Source of the DNA: Melastoma dodecandrum
Lineage: Eukaryota > Streptophyta > Magnoliopsida > Myrtales > Melastomataceae
Assembly: GCA_029817715.1 (NCBI GenBank)
Contig: JARUPY010000607.1
Span: 3,596,001-3,660,000 of the forward strand
Direction of reading: 5' to 3'
DNA: 64,000 bases
Part shown: piece by piece, positions 49,027 through 61,600 of the stretch
How positions within the stretch are numbered: the first letter of the stretch is position 1
Layout: each line of letters starts with the position of its first letter
Notes under the pieces: model-generated
Database searches by the model: none
What the model saw: only the letters and a program-made list of their open reading frames with translations
What the model was told of the DNA's origin: nothing
Program-made: the position numbers and the translations under genes

Positions 49027-52000
49027 GATACTTGGTTCCTAAGGTGAGTGGGAAATTGTCAGCGATGAATTTGCCGAACCCGACAAGGATGCGAAGTCGG
49101 CCCTTATTCAAAGGTTCAAAAAGAACAAAAAGAAGGACCAGCATGCTCTATCAATCATCCACTAGTGTTTAGATGACGCCGCTTTTGAGAAAGCAACAAA
49201 TGAGTCAACTTCGAAGGAGGCGTGGGGAATTCTCGAAAATTCTCACAATGGAGTCGACATGGTAAAGAAGGTGCGACTTCTAATCATACGGGGAGAATTT
49301 GAAGCTCTTCGTCAAGAAGCGTCAGAGTCTATTTGCAACTATTTCGCGCGAGTCTTGTCCATCGTTAACTAGATGAAAAGAAACGATGAAAGCATAGAAG
49401 ATGTTCGTGTGATAGAGAAAATTTTACGCTCTCTACATCGGAGATTTGACCATGTTGTATTTGCCATCGAGAAAAACAGAGATTTGGAGAATTTGTCCGT
49501 TGATGAATTAAACGGATCTCTACGGGTGCACGAGGAGCGGATGAACAAATAAAAGAAAGAGCCAATGGAGCAAGCTCTTCAAGTCAAGTATTCGTTTGGA
49601 GAAAAGGGGAGCACAGTTCACAGAGGTCAAGGTCGCGGTCGCGGTTATTCTCGTGGTGGCGGTCGAGGTCGCGGTAGAAATCATGAAGTAGAGAAAGCGA
49701 ATGATGAAAAACCTCGAGAAAATCCGAGTGGTTGTGGTAGAATAAGAGAAAGAGAACGCGGACGAGGGCAAGGAAGAGATGGATACGAGAGGGGTACGAC
49801 AAATCGCGGGTTGAGTGCTACAATTGTCATAAAATTGGTCATTTTGCCTGTAATTGCTGGTACGCTGAAGACGCAAAAGAAGAAGTCCATCTGGTCGAGG
49901 AGAAAGAAGAGGAAGAGTAGACGTTGTTGTTAGCGCTCAACCAAGAAGCTGATGGAGAAGGAAGCCAATGGTATCTCAACAACGGTGCGAGTAACCACAT
50001 GTGTGGCGACAAAACAAAATTTGTGGAGCTTGAAGAAAAGGCGACCGGGAGTATCACGTTTGGAGATGCTTCAAAAATTCAGATTGAAGGCAAATATACC
50101 GGTTTGATTCGGTTGAAGGATGGTACTCACAAGTTTACTTCCGATGATGTATTATTTTCCTAGGTTGAAGAACAATATTTTGAGTTTGGGGCAACTCTTG
50201 GAAAGGGGCTACGAGATTCGGATGAAGGATCATAGTCTTTGGCTGCGAGACGGGAGCGCTAACTTGATTGCGAAGGTAACGATGTCGAAGAATAGAATGT
50301 TTTCACTCCCTATACAAACCGAAAAATCAAATTGCTTGCAAGTGTGTGTGAAGGATCCGGCGTGGTGTTGGCATATGAGGATGGGACATCTCAATTTCAG
50401 TGGCCTGAAAAATGATGTCCGGAGAAAAGATGGTGAAAGGGATGCCTTTAATCGATCATCCAAATCAACTCTGTGAAGCGTGTCTTCTAGGCAAACACAC
50501 AAGGAAAAGCTTTCCAAAAGAAGCAACGTCAAGAGCGACGAAGCCGCTCGAATTAATTCATGCCGATGTTTGTGAATCGATCAGGCTGTCGTCCTATGGT
50601 AAAAGTAATTATGTTTTACTTTTCATCGACGATTTTAGCCGGAAGACTTGAGTTTATTTGTTGAAAGAAAAATCTGAGTGTTTTGATGTTTTTAAGAATT
50701 TTAAGGCTTTGGTCGAGAGAGAGAGAGAGTTGTTATGTAATTCGAGCATTGAGAACCGATAGGGGGGAGAGTTTATTTCTGGTGCTTTTAACCGTTTTTG
50801 TGAAGAACATGGTATTAGGCACTTCTTCACAATTTCAAGATCACCGCAACAAAGTGGAGTGGCTGAACGAAAGAACTGGACCATCCACAACATAGCGTGG
50901 AGCATCATGAAAAATAAGAAGATGCCTAAGGAGTTTTGGGCAGAAGCAGTGGCTTGCGCAGTATACCTCATCAATCGTTGTCTGACTAAAAGCGTGAAAG
51001 ATCAAACACCCATTGAAGCATGAAGCGAAAATAAGCCAGATGTATCACACTTAAGAATTTTTTGGAGTATTACGCACAAGCATGTACCTGATCAAGAGAG
51101 AACTAAACTTGACGATCGTAGCGAGAAGTTTGTGTTCATCGGCTATGATGGAAAATCAAAAGGGCATAAGCTATACAATCCTATCAATGAGAAGATTGTT
51201 GTGAGTCGTGATGTGGAGTTTGATGAAAATGCTTAATTGGGAAGCACAGTAAGATATCGTCGACGGATTTTATTCATTCTTTGATGAGGAAATTCAAGGA
51301 GAAGAAACATGACAGCTCGTAGTTCCTCCGACGACGCCGAACACCCCTCCTAGTGCATCGTCATCAAATGAAAGCTCTAACGAAGGATCGTGAAGGATGA
51401 GAACTATTCAAGATTTTTACGAAAACACGGAGGTAATCAATGATGTCTCTATGTTTTGTCTTTTGGCCGAAACGACACCTTTGAGTTTTGAAGAAGCTAG
51501 TAATGAGAAGAAATGGAGACAAGCTATGAACGAGGAGATTTGAGCCATTAAAAGGAACCACAATTGGGAACTTGCTTCTTCTCCTGCGGGATAAGAATCG
51601 ATTGGTGCCACAGAAAAATATAAAGTGAGACTTGTTGCCAAGGGGTATGCGCATTGACACAGAGTGGACTATGAGGAGGTATTTGCTCCGGTTGCTTCAG
51701 TTGCTCGTTTATTTGCTGCGGCACAAAGAAACTGGAAAAATTTTCAATTAGACATGAAGTCGGCATTTCTTAAGGGTTTCCTTGAGGATGATGTCTTTGT
51801 GGACCTATCAAAAGGCTCCGTGGGAAAGGACAAGAAGAAAATGTTTTGAAGTTGAAGAGGGCTTTGTAAGGTCTCAAGCAAGCACCTCGAGCATGGTATA
51901 GTCGGATTGATGCCTACTTTTGGGAGAAAGGTTTTGCGAGATGTCCCCATTAGTATGCGCTTTATGTGAAGATGGATAAAAATAGAGATTGTTTATTTGT

Positions 52001-52883
52001 TTGCTTCTATGTGGATGATCTTATTTTTACAGGAAATAATCCGAGTCTCTTTGAAGATTTCAAGAATGATATAGCCTGAGAGTTCGAGATGACAAATATC
52101 GGCTTAATGTCATTTTACCTCGGCTTAGAAGTACGTCAATCTGCTGATAGAATATTTGTTAGTCTACAGGAATTTGTGAAGGATGTTCTTGACAGATTCA
52201 ATATGTTGAATAGCAAATCGGTGTCTACCCTGATGGAGGTCAGAGCTAAATTGAGCAAAAACGAAGAGGAAGAAAAAATGGATCTGACACTGTTCAAAAG
52301 TTTCGTGGGATGTCTAAGGGACCTAACATCGTATATTCTTTATAGTGTGGGGATTGTTGGTCTATTCATGGTGGTGCCCATGACGAAACACATGAAGGCG
52401 GCGAAGATGATTTTGAGGTACTTGAAAGGTACCATCGATATTGGACTATTTTATTTGTCGTTCAAGGAATTTCAACTTGTTAGGTATTGCGATGGTGATT
52501 TTGCCGGAGATTTAGATGATCGGGAAAGTACAACTGGATTTGTGTTTTTTATGGGGTCTAATACAATTTCGTGGAGTTCGACGAAACAGGCGATCGTCAC
52601 GCTATCTTCAGGTGAGTGAATATGTTGCGATTATGGCATGCGTTTGTCATGCAATCTGACTAAGGAGAATGTTGAAGGAGATAGGCTTATCATGATCGAA
52701 GTAAGCATATTGATGCACGTTCTCACTTCATCCGATAGAGTGTTGCGAAGAAGGAGATCAGGTTTGAGTATGTAAAATATGTCGATCAAGATGCGGATAT
52801 TTTTACGAAGCCTCTTGGAGTTGAAGTTTTCGACAAGATGAGGACGCTGCTTGGAGTAATGACGAAAATCAATTTTAAGGGAC

Positions 52884-53163
52884 TGTTGAAAATAAAATTG
52901 ATTTAAGACAATTATGTTTGGGGTTTATAATATTGAATTTAAGTTGTTTTTAATAGGTAGATTTAAGTTGATTTTGGTAACTGCAAATTTATGTTTAATT
53001 TGGGTAAATGGAGAATATGATGGTTGTCTTTAAATCGTTGTAATTTTTATTTGAGAATCAAATAGTTGAATGAGTCATCCCAAAAAATTATCAAATTCTT
53101 TCCTTAGAGATCCTGCCAATTTTTCCGGCAGTTTGCGGCGAGTGCCCGCCAACGTTTCCAATA
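52884..53163 (+). repeat. 3' LTR of the 4.55 kb Copia element
   Basis: Matches 48610-48893 end to end. Confidence 0.9.
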
Positions 53164-53254
53164 TTATTGCCTCCTTCCACAAGGTCGGTTATATACCTTG
53201 GATTCCACCAATACCCATGAAAACCATGGCCTTAGACCAACTACGATGAGCACT

Positions 53255-53885
53255 GCCCCCCTCCCTTTGTTAACCTGCCCTATAAGCTCCTGCCTGACAG
53301 TGGCAGCCCTCCATGGATGAACAAGGGCAACAATGCATGGCAGATTACCATGGAAACCCTCATTAGCCTCCCGACCATCCCCGGCCTCATGAACCTCTAC
53401 TGGGGAGCAGTGAAGAAGTGGGTAGTGAAGTCGGCTTTCACGGTGCTGTATGACTTCGCGTGCGTGATCTTCTTCCGGGTGTTGTGGGGTCTTCGGATGT
53501 CCTTTGGCAACGGGCTATTTCAGTTCTTGGGGGAGTTCAACGCCACGGTCGTTGAGAGCTTCCTCATTCATAAGGGAATCGCGTGGTATAAGCCAGCCGC
53601 AACAGTTGTATACTTCCAGGACGTCTTTGCTGCGATCACGCCCATACTGATCCGCTGGGGCCATGCTCGGGAGGATGAACTTCTATGCATGGATGTTGTT
53701 TGTACCTCTGTGGACGACATTCTCATATAACGTGTCGGGTTTTAGCATGTGGAGTTCAACTGGTTACTTCTTCAAGACAGGAATAATCGACTACGCTGGT
53801 GGGTTCGTCACCCATCTATTGTCTGGCATGGCCAGTTTCGCGGCAGCGTATTGGGTAAGAAAAGATACCCGCAATATCCATCCCA
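53255..53885 (+). pseudogene. AMT2-type ammonium transporter fragment
   Basis: Starts about 90 bases after the Copia 3' LTR. Two frames together give the N-terminal third to half of an AMT/MEP/Rh transporter: 'NLPYKLLPDSGSPPWMNKGN', 'AWQITMETLISLPTIPGLM', '[18 protein letters not shown]', then after a frame change near 53655 '[19 protein letters not shown]' and '[20 protein letters not shown]'. Intact plasma-membrane transporters of this type have about 450-500 residues and eleven membrane segments; here about 200 remain. The homology ends near 53880, where Gypsy-related sequence appears to begin. Non-functional remnant. Confidence 0.85.
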
Positions 53886-55538
53886 TAGTTTATGACCAGG
53901 TGACGTGATCATGCCCAATTCGTGTGACAGTTGTGTTCACTCCGGAAGTGACCACGGACAAGCCGGATCCGAACACGTCGGAGATCTCTAGCACTACGGG
54001 CGAACTGGTGCTCGGAGGTTCGTTGTACTTGTGTGTGTGGTTGCCATATGAAATGAAAGAAGAGAGAGGGAGAAGACAACGGACGAACACCCTTAAGCGG
54101 AAGCACTTACGGATGCCATCGACGATGCCTTCGGAGGGAAGCAGGAACGCAGGAGCACAAAGAGAGCTTGAACGCTGGAATGCTGAAAAAGATAAATTGA
54201 TAATATGTCCGTTTGTAGAGAGGTGTCTTTGTACAATGCCCAAGAACAAGTTTTTATACTAAGCTAGACCTACTATATACGGTAATGTAATATTGCACAT
54301 ATATTACGCTTCCTTTGCTGCTGGTCTCCATGGAATATCTCATTTCCATATGAGCAATCTTGACAACAATCTCCTTCCGAATCCTGGGATCATTTGGAAT
54401 CTTCCTTAACAGCCAAGCTGATTAACCGCATTGCCCATTGGCCTTAGCCGTAGAGGTTCATCGCTCGCCCAGCTGACTGTCGCTCGTCGCTTCGCTGACT
54501 ATGTCGCCCGTCGCGTGGTAACCCCGTCGCCTGGTGACTGCTTCGCCTAGAAAGCCTTCACATGGTGTGTTACCGTGGTCACCTCCTTACTGGGCCTCCT
54601 GCTCCTTGGGCCTATGTTCTAGACCGTTGATCCACATATAAGGCCGAGATCTGTGGCCCAGAATTTCCGTTGTTACAAATATAAGCCTCCATCAAGGCAG
54701 ACTGAATTATATGTCGCGCCTTGAAAAAGAACAAGTAATCATTCCCCTGCAATTATGTAACATTCGCAGGCAAACATAAATCCTTGACCGTCGATATCTC
54801 CGAAGCGTATCGATTGAGATTCTCCAGGGTAACTGTTGAAATCCCCGAGATCTCTGGTATGATATCTATTGTCAGAGTTGTTCTATCCTTCATGATTTCG
54901 CTATAAATGGCGATGTCCGGTTCATCTTCCAAATTGCAAAGCATCGCTTCTGAAAATAGCCGAGCCATGAAATTTCTCCCTTCCTTTCGATGCCTTGCCC
55001 AGGGACTATGTCCATCACCTTAGCTTGCCTTGGGAAGAACCGGGTGTGACGCGTGGCCATCTCCTGCGGATTAACCCTCGACTCTCTTGGAAAGCTTGTA
55101 GGGATTTCTCCATCCATAGGGAAGAACCTGGTGTATGTCTGGTTATGGTGGATAAACCCTTGAATATTTAGAAATGTTCGTAAGATTTTCAATAGAGCAT
55201 CTCCTGATGAGCGAAAACGTCGTCTACTAAGTCATTTGCGTTTCATTCGTCGTACATTCATCTTCAATCAATCACATGTAATAAATAGATTTGAATGAGA
55301 ATAAATGTGTTTCTTGAATCTCTTCACTTACCCACTTATGTCTTTTGGATTGTCATCAGTTTCTAAGCGAAGCAACGTTTTATATGTCGCCGGTTTGCAA
55401 GTGAGGCGGCGTTTTTTGTTGGGCTTAGACCGCCAAGCGACGTTCTCTCTAGGCCCCAACCTCTATCAGATTTTGGGAATATGAAGTTTTTGGGGGGGGG
55501 GGCAGGATTTCCCTCTCACGTACTTAGAAACCCTTCTC
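53886..55538 (-). other. Presumed 3' LTR / non-coding end of the Gypsy element
   Basis: No coding match. 'cacatataaggccgag' (54633-54648) and AATAAA words (near 55280) lie here. Its position between the antisense gene and the AMT fragment is where the 3' LTR should be. Confidence 0.4.
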
Positions 55539-58370
55539 ATGCTTTTCGTATTCTCCGAAACCCTCGTTTTCCTTGACTTAATGGATTCTGATGCTTCATC
55601 TCCGTCGTCCTCACCCTCTCCGTCCCGTGAGAAGGGTGATGCGGCTAACTTTCGACTAGCCTTTGCTGAGTCTCAGCAATTTCATGTCTTCCCTTGTAAC
55701 GAAGCGAAGTCGGAGTATGGTATCCCGATATCGAGCCAACAAACCCTGGGTCCGTACATCCCTGATGGCAAGCGTTACGTCCTCTCCGGTGCGGAAAGGT
55801 CATTCATTTACACCAACAAGTTGCCTGCTTTGTTCTCCCCTGGCAATTTTAAGCTGTTCGGATGGGGGCCGTCTATGCAGGCAAACCTCCGTTGCTTCCT
55901 TTCACCCAGGAGTAAGGCCTGCCAAGATTGGATCTCAAAATGGATGGAGAAGAAAGATGCTGCATGAGAAGCAATAGGGATCAAGGCGTTGATCGACGTA
56001 TGTCACTCCCCCATCGAGCATAACCTATCTGTGTTTGTCGGGTTCCTTTCATTTTGGAATCCCATCGTCAATTGCTTCTACCTCCCGAAGGGACCGATGT
56101 CGATCGCCTTGGAGGATATTGGCTTCTTGACTGGTTGCAGTCTTTTTGGAGCCCCCTTTCGCTTCGACCTCAAGCGAGCCGGCTTAAGGTTCAACCCTTT
56201 AGAGCGCGTCAGCGAAGTCTCTAAGAGGCACCTCTCTGATGACAAGTGGGGACTCCAGGAGGAGTTTGAGTTTTATTTGGAGTGGTTGTCCAAGTATATT
56301 TTCTGCAACCGAGGGAAACTTCTCGGTCGCTTTATGGTCGGCGTGGCCACCAGCCTCGTTGAGGCTGCCAATGCAGACAAGCCAGAGCATGTGGCCTTTG
56401 CCCCATTTTTGTTGAGCCCGATTTACCGCTGGCTTTACAAGGCGACAACCGACCCAGCCAACTTCCCTGAGTGTCAAACAGATGGCCCTCTGTGGATTGT
56501 GTACCTGTGGATTGTTCTATATTTTCCGAGGTTCGCCCGTTATCTCGAAGCAATGCATGCCCGAAGTTAGGTCATCGAGGCGAGTTCGTCTAAGTACTGG
56601 GCTCCCGCTAGCATTGTCGGATGCATTCAAGCCCTAGCGGACAGACATGCGGACGATAGTGTGGGCACCGTGTTCTCATGGCACCCATTCCCTGGAGAGT
56701 GGGAGGAGCTGCGTCGGAGGACGGTTGAAAGCCTTCGCCCAGCCTTCTTTGCAGAGATTTGGTGGCTGTGGATTCTGATGGTCCGATCTTTGAGCTGTAC
56801 AACCCTCAACTCTGTGCCAGTCAGCAGGGCTTTATTCTGTATCTGACTCTCCCATTCTTCAAGTCCAAGAATTAGTCGTTGGACCAGCGTGTCATGTTCC
56901 CCGTGGGATCTGGGGTGGCCGAGCATCTCCGCCACCCACCTTCACTCCCATCGTTTGGTATGGAATCTGAGCCTTCACGTGGCCATCTCCGCACTTCTCC
57001 CTCGTTTGGTATGAAATCTGGGGAAAGTTGATGGACATTTCTCACTTGAAGAAGCTGACTCAGGAGAAGGAAACGGTCCCTATTCCAGTGCTTCTTAATT
57101 CAGGCGAGGTAGTCGTCAGGTGGTGACACGTCATCCTCGAGTAAGTTAGATCAATCCATCCTCTCATGTATTAGTATCCAGATGGTGGATTAATCTTTTG
57201 TATATGACTGGTGTCAAGAGAACGAGGTCCTCCTGCGCGGGCTCGTCATCGTAGGGAGCCCAGTTGAAGAAGGTATCTCGCGACTCCGTCCCCTCAGTAC
57301 CGTTAAGTGTTTCCTCTGATCGTGCCAATCCCGAGCATGCACCCTCCGGGAATGTATCAGGTATCAACATGCTTTATGTTTTGTCTTTCGATAGGGGCCT
57401 TAGAATGACACCATTTCCTTTTGAAATGGTGTCTCCCGTGCTTTCCCAACGATGTTGACGACGTCCCTATTTCCCCCTGGTTGGGTGGTCAAGGCCGCCC
57501 AAATGAACAAGAGTTAGAGGAGTCTCCTGGTGAGGTGGCACACGAAGTTCCGCCCCCACCTTCGAGTTACGAGGCCGGAGTCCCTTCCACGGACGTTATT
57601 GCTTTTGCCCAAGGAACATCAGGTGAAATGACGAGGGTTTTCCCCGGTCGGGCCACAAAAGCCCCATTGGGATTCCTTCTGATGATGCGAGGGAAGCGTA
57701 TCGGGGTGAAGCGACAGAAGCCCCCCGAGTCCAGGCGACGGAAGCCCCACTCATGCCCACGGTAAGGATCTTGAGAGTCACGTCCCTTGCCTGTATTTGG
57801 ATCGTTGTGTAAATTGGGTATATTTATGGCAGCCCCTGCATTCTCTGCTTTCCTCATTCATCGTCACCCTTAAACGCGAGATCGAGACTGAAGACAGTTT
57901 CGTTGCCCTGATGTCCATGACGGATGAGCTAAGGCGAATGGATGCCGCTCCTCCCGAGCTAAAGGTTATCCTCTCTTTTTCGTAAGTCTCTCTGGTATTC
58001 GTGGGGTGAGCGCCAAGAAGATCTCGCAGTTTGGGCGTGGTTGAAAGAAGGTTGACATTGTCCCAGCCGCTCAAATCCTCTGTTCGGGTGCACGAGATAT
58101 CTTTTGAGGAGGCGAACCTTCTCAAGGAGAGAGAAGAGATACTGGCTGCCTTCCAACGTCTCTAGGGAAAGTTGGATGCTATCAGTGCAAGCCTGGACGC
58201 TGCTCGTGCAGTAGAAACGACTGAGCATGTAGCCGCCAAGCGCGAGCGAGAGGCCTTGTAGAGGGAATGGGACAAAGCCGCAAATATCGAGGCAAAGAAA
58301 GTGATAGCCGCCTTATTGGTGGCCTGGGCGAAACGCCTGTTGTACTCCTTGCCCCCTTCATGAAAACACT
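55539..58370 (+). pseudogene. Antisense plant-mobile-domain gene in the Gypsy element
   Basis: Plus-strand open frames of 142 and 193 residues at 55539-55967 and 55989-56570 form one protein with a single stop near 55965. The Ser-rich start 'MDSDASSPSSSPSPSREKGD' is followed by a PMD (aminotransferase-like) domain: 'GFLSFWNPIVNCFYLPKGP', 'EDIGFLTGCSLFG' and 'FLLSPIYRWLYKATTD'. Farther on, 57440-57765 is Pro-rich. From 58080 to 58330 the sequence is coiled-coil-like ('EEANLLKEREEILAAFQRL') with stops. PMD proteins are carried by plant MULEs and Gypsy elements, and their role in the element is not established. Broken by several stops. Confidence 0.7.
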
Positions 58371-58614
58371 AAGTTTGTATTTGCCCCCACAAGGTGTGGA
58401 AACGCTATACGATAATGTTTTTGTGGATTTCCCACATCGTTGGCTTGTACAGTTTCAAGTACTTTTCGTTGATTTTGAGGCGATATGAATTCCCAAGATG
58501 AGATTCAACTTACCCGGAAGGGCCCTCCCAGATCGGTGTCTATTTCCCATAGAAGTAATCTCGGATGCCCTCAGGTAACCTGAGTTTCCAAACTAGGTCG
58601 CCTTTGTTGAATGA
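58371..58614. other. Gap between antisense gene and integrase end
   Basis: No domain recognised; probably the end of the pol transcript. Confidence 0.4.
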
Positions 58615-61600
58615 TCAATGGACCACCTTCTTGTTATAATAACGGGCGATATTCCTCTTATGGGCCTCTAAATGGTTCAGCACGTTGATCCTGGTGGTCT
58701 CTAGACCTTCTTGTTCAACGTACATGTCATCATCGTGTCCTTTGTATTCGCCGAGATGTTTGAGGGATTTAAGCGATCGATATCGCACTTCTATCGGGAG
58801 CATCGCGTCATGCCCGTAAACAAGGTTGAACGGGGCGACGCCTGTGCTTTCTCTCTTGGCAAACTGGAATGCCCATAATGTTTCCTGAAGAAAGGTATGC
58901 CATGTGCACGGGTTGTTCCCAATCATCCTCTTTATTACTCTTTTAATGAGTTTGTTAGAGGCTTCCGCTTGTCCATTTGACTTGGAATAGTACGGGGTTA
59001 AGTTGAGCACTTTAAACCCAAAATCTTCGGCGAATTCGTCCATAAGTTTGCCGTTGAACACTTTTACATTGTCTACTACGATACTTTGGGGAACTCCACA
59101 TCGGTACATAATGAAGTTTTTTATGAACTCAATTACGTCCTTCTGGCTAATGGATTTATACGCCGCCGCTTCTACCCATTTGGTAAAGTAGTCCATGGCG
59201 ACGAGTATGTAAGCATCTCCTCTGCTTGAGTGAGGATGGATCTCCCCCATTATATTTAACGCCCACGCCCTGAAAGGCCATGGTTTCACTATGATGTTCA
59301 TGTCAGTCGCAGGGGTTCACCGACCAGCATTGCTGGCAAGCCCGAGCCATTTTGATGCAATTCTTGACCATTGATGGCCAGTAAAAACCATGTCGTTTGA
59401 TCGACCAACTCATCTTGATCCCAGCCTGATGAGCTCCGCACAACCCCTCATGTGTTTCCATCATGATTGGGATAGCTTCATCTAGATCAACGCATCTTAA
59501 ATGGACATGCACGTTAGTTTTTCTGTAGAGAACATTATCAAGGAGTACGTAGTGTCTGGCGATCACTAGGATCCTCCTTTCAACTTTTGTACCGGTGTCT
59601 TTGAGGAATTGTCGTATTGGTTCTCGTCAATCGTCTTTCCTTTCGAACAGGTTGGCGGTACACGCCCTCGCTTTTTACCTCACCATCGTGGTAAAACTTT
59701 GGTCGTTTGCTTACAAATAACGTCGTATTGTTTCTGGATGTTTCCAAGTCATTGATTAACCCTGAGGCACATTGTGCTAAGTGGTTCGCCTCTTGATTGT
59801 CGTCCCATTTCACGTGGACGATTTCAGCCTTACGTAGTCTTGCGAAGAGTTCTTTCGCTTTGCGTAAATATTGACCAAGGTGGGGTGCATGGCATTCACT
59901 TTGGTCAAGAAGTTGTTGGATCACTAGTTGTGAATTGCCGCATATTTTTACGGCTTCCACTTTTCAATCTAGTGCGAGTTGCAAGGCTAAAATTAAGGCC
60001 TCCTACTCTGCTTCATTATTAGTCACTTTTCCGTTAATGCGACAGGCTACCCTGGTTTCCGCTTTCCATGGTGTCTCGATAAAGACGCCCACGCTAGCTC
60101 CAAACTTGTTGGAAGAACCATCAAACCAAATGGTCCATCTTTCGCTTGGGTGCGCTTCCTCGTGTACAGAATCGAGATTGCCTTCCCCATAATGGGTTAT
60201 GAATTCAGCTAAAACATGGCCTTTAACCGAGGTTTGTGGTTTTTGGTAAATATTGTATGCTGAGAACACTAAGCTCCACTTGCTTATTCTTCCTGTGAGC
60301 GGGGGGATTATCAAAGAATACCTTGGTGACAGGGGTTTTAGAGACGACGCACATGTCGTTAGACCCGATGTAGTGTCTACGTTTCATCACCGAGTAGTAC
60401 ACCACTAGGCAAACCTTCTCAGTTGAAGTATATCGTTGTTCAGTCTCTGTGAGTGGCTCGACAAGTAATATACTGCCCTTTCTACGCGCCATATATCCTT
60501 TATGTGGCTACTCCAATGGTGGACTGGGATGCAGCCACATAAAGGATATATGGCGCGTTTACGTTTGGTGGTTCTAACACGAGGGGTTTGGTAAGATATT
60601 CTTTTAATTCTTGGAATACTCGCTTGTGTTGCGATTTCCAATTTATCTGCCATTTTTTCTTTCCTTTTTAGAATCGTTGAGGAAGCACGTATTTTAGATG
60701 CCACATTGCCGATAAAGCGGCAAATATAATTTATCCTCCCGAGGAAGGCTTGAAGTTCCTTCTTGCTTTGTGGAGCTGGGAGGTTTTTAATCCCACGAGT
60801 CTTTAAAGGATCCACTTCGATCCCTCGTTGATGCACAAGGAACCTGAGAAACTGCCATTTTCGTACTCTGAAGGCGCATTTTAATGGATTGAGTTTGTGG
60901 TTATGCTTTTGCATCATTTCAAATGCTTCGCTTAGATGATGAATGTGATTCTGTCTCTTTTTAGATTTTACCACAACATCATCTATATACACTTCAACTG
61001 TCTTTCCTTCTAGTGAGGCAAAAATCAGGTTCATTGCCCTTTGATATGTGGCTCCAGTAATCTTTAATCCGAAAGACATCACAACCCACTCGAATATCCC
61101 TATTGGGCATCTGAACAACGTCTTATGCACGTCTTCCTCAGCGATAAAGATTTGATTATATCCAGAATACCCGTCTATAAAGGACATTAGCACGTGACCT
61201 ACTGACTTGTCTATAAGATCGTCGGCGACGAGCATGGAAATTCATCTTTAGGTGTTTCTTTGTTTAAATCGTGAAAATCCATACATACCCTGATCATGCG
61301 ATTTTTTTTTACGACAGGTACTATAGTAGAGATCCAATCGACGTATTTAGCCGTTCTTATGTATCCGGCTTTAAACAACTTCTTAATTTCATCGTAGACC
61401 ATTTGGGCTACTTCCCGCGACATCCTCATAGGAGACTGTTTTACGGGTTTGAAATTGTTATACGTTGGGAGTCGGTGTTCGACTAAGTCCCGGTACAGAC
61501 CAGGAATCTCAGTATAGTCCCAGGCGAAACAATCCTTATAGGTGTGGAGAACTTTGCTTATGTCAAGTGCCTCGACTTCGTTTAAGAGTGAACTAATGTA

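Larger units (their letters stand above)
48610..53163 (+). mobile_element. Full-length but decayed Ty1/Copia element, 4.55 kb
   Basis: Two related LTRs flank a primer site TGATATCAGAGC (48897-48908), gag with an RG/RGR-rich tail (about 49620-49690) and a zinc knuckle 'CYNCHKIGHFACNC' (about 49815-49860), and protease. These are followed by integrase ('HADVCESI', 'FIDDFSRKT'), RT ('VDYEEVFAPVAS', 'FYVDDLIFTGN') and RNase H ('YCDGDFAGDLDDREST'). The protease has 'NNGASNHMC' where the catalytic Asp is expected. In-frame stops and frameshifts are spread over all domains. No clear 5 bp target duplication remains. Confidence 0.92.

Noticed and set aside
55489..55502. G run as a Gypsy polypurine tract
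   Set aside because: Wrong strand for a minus-strand element.
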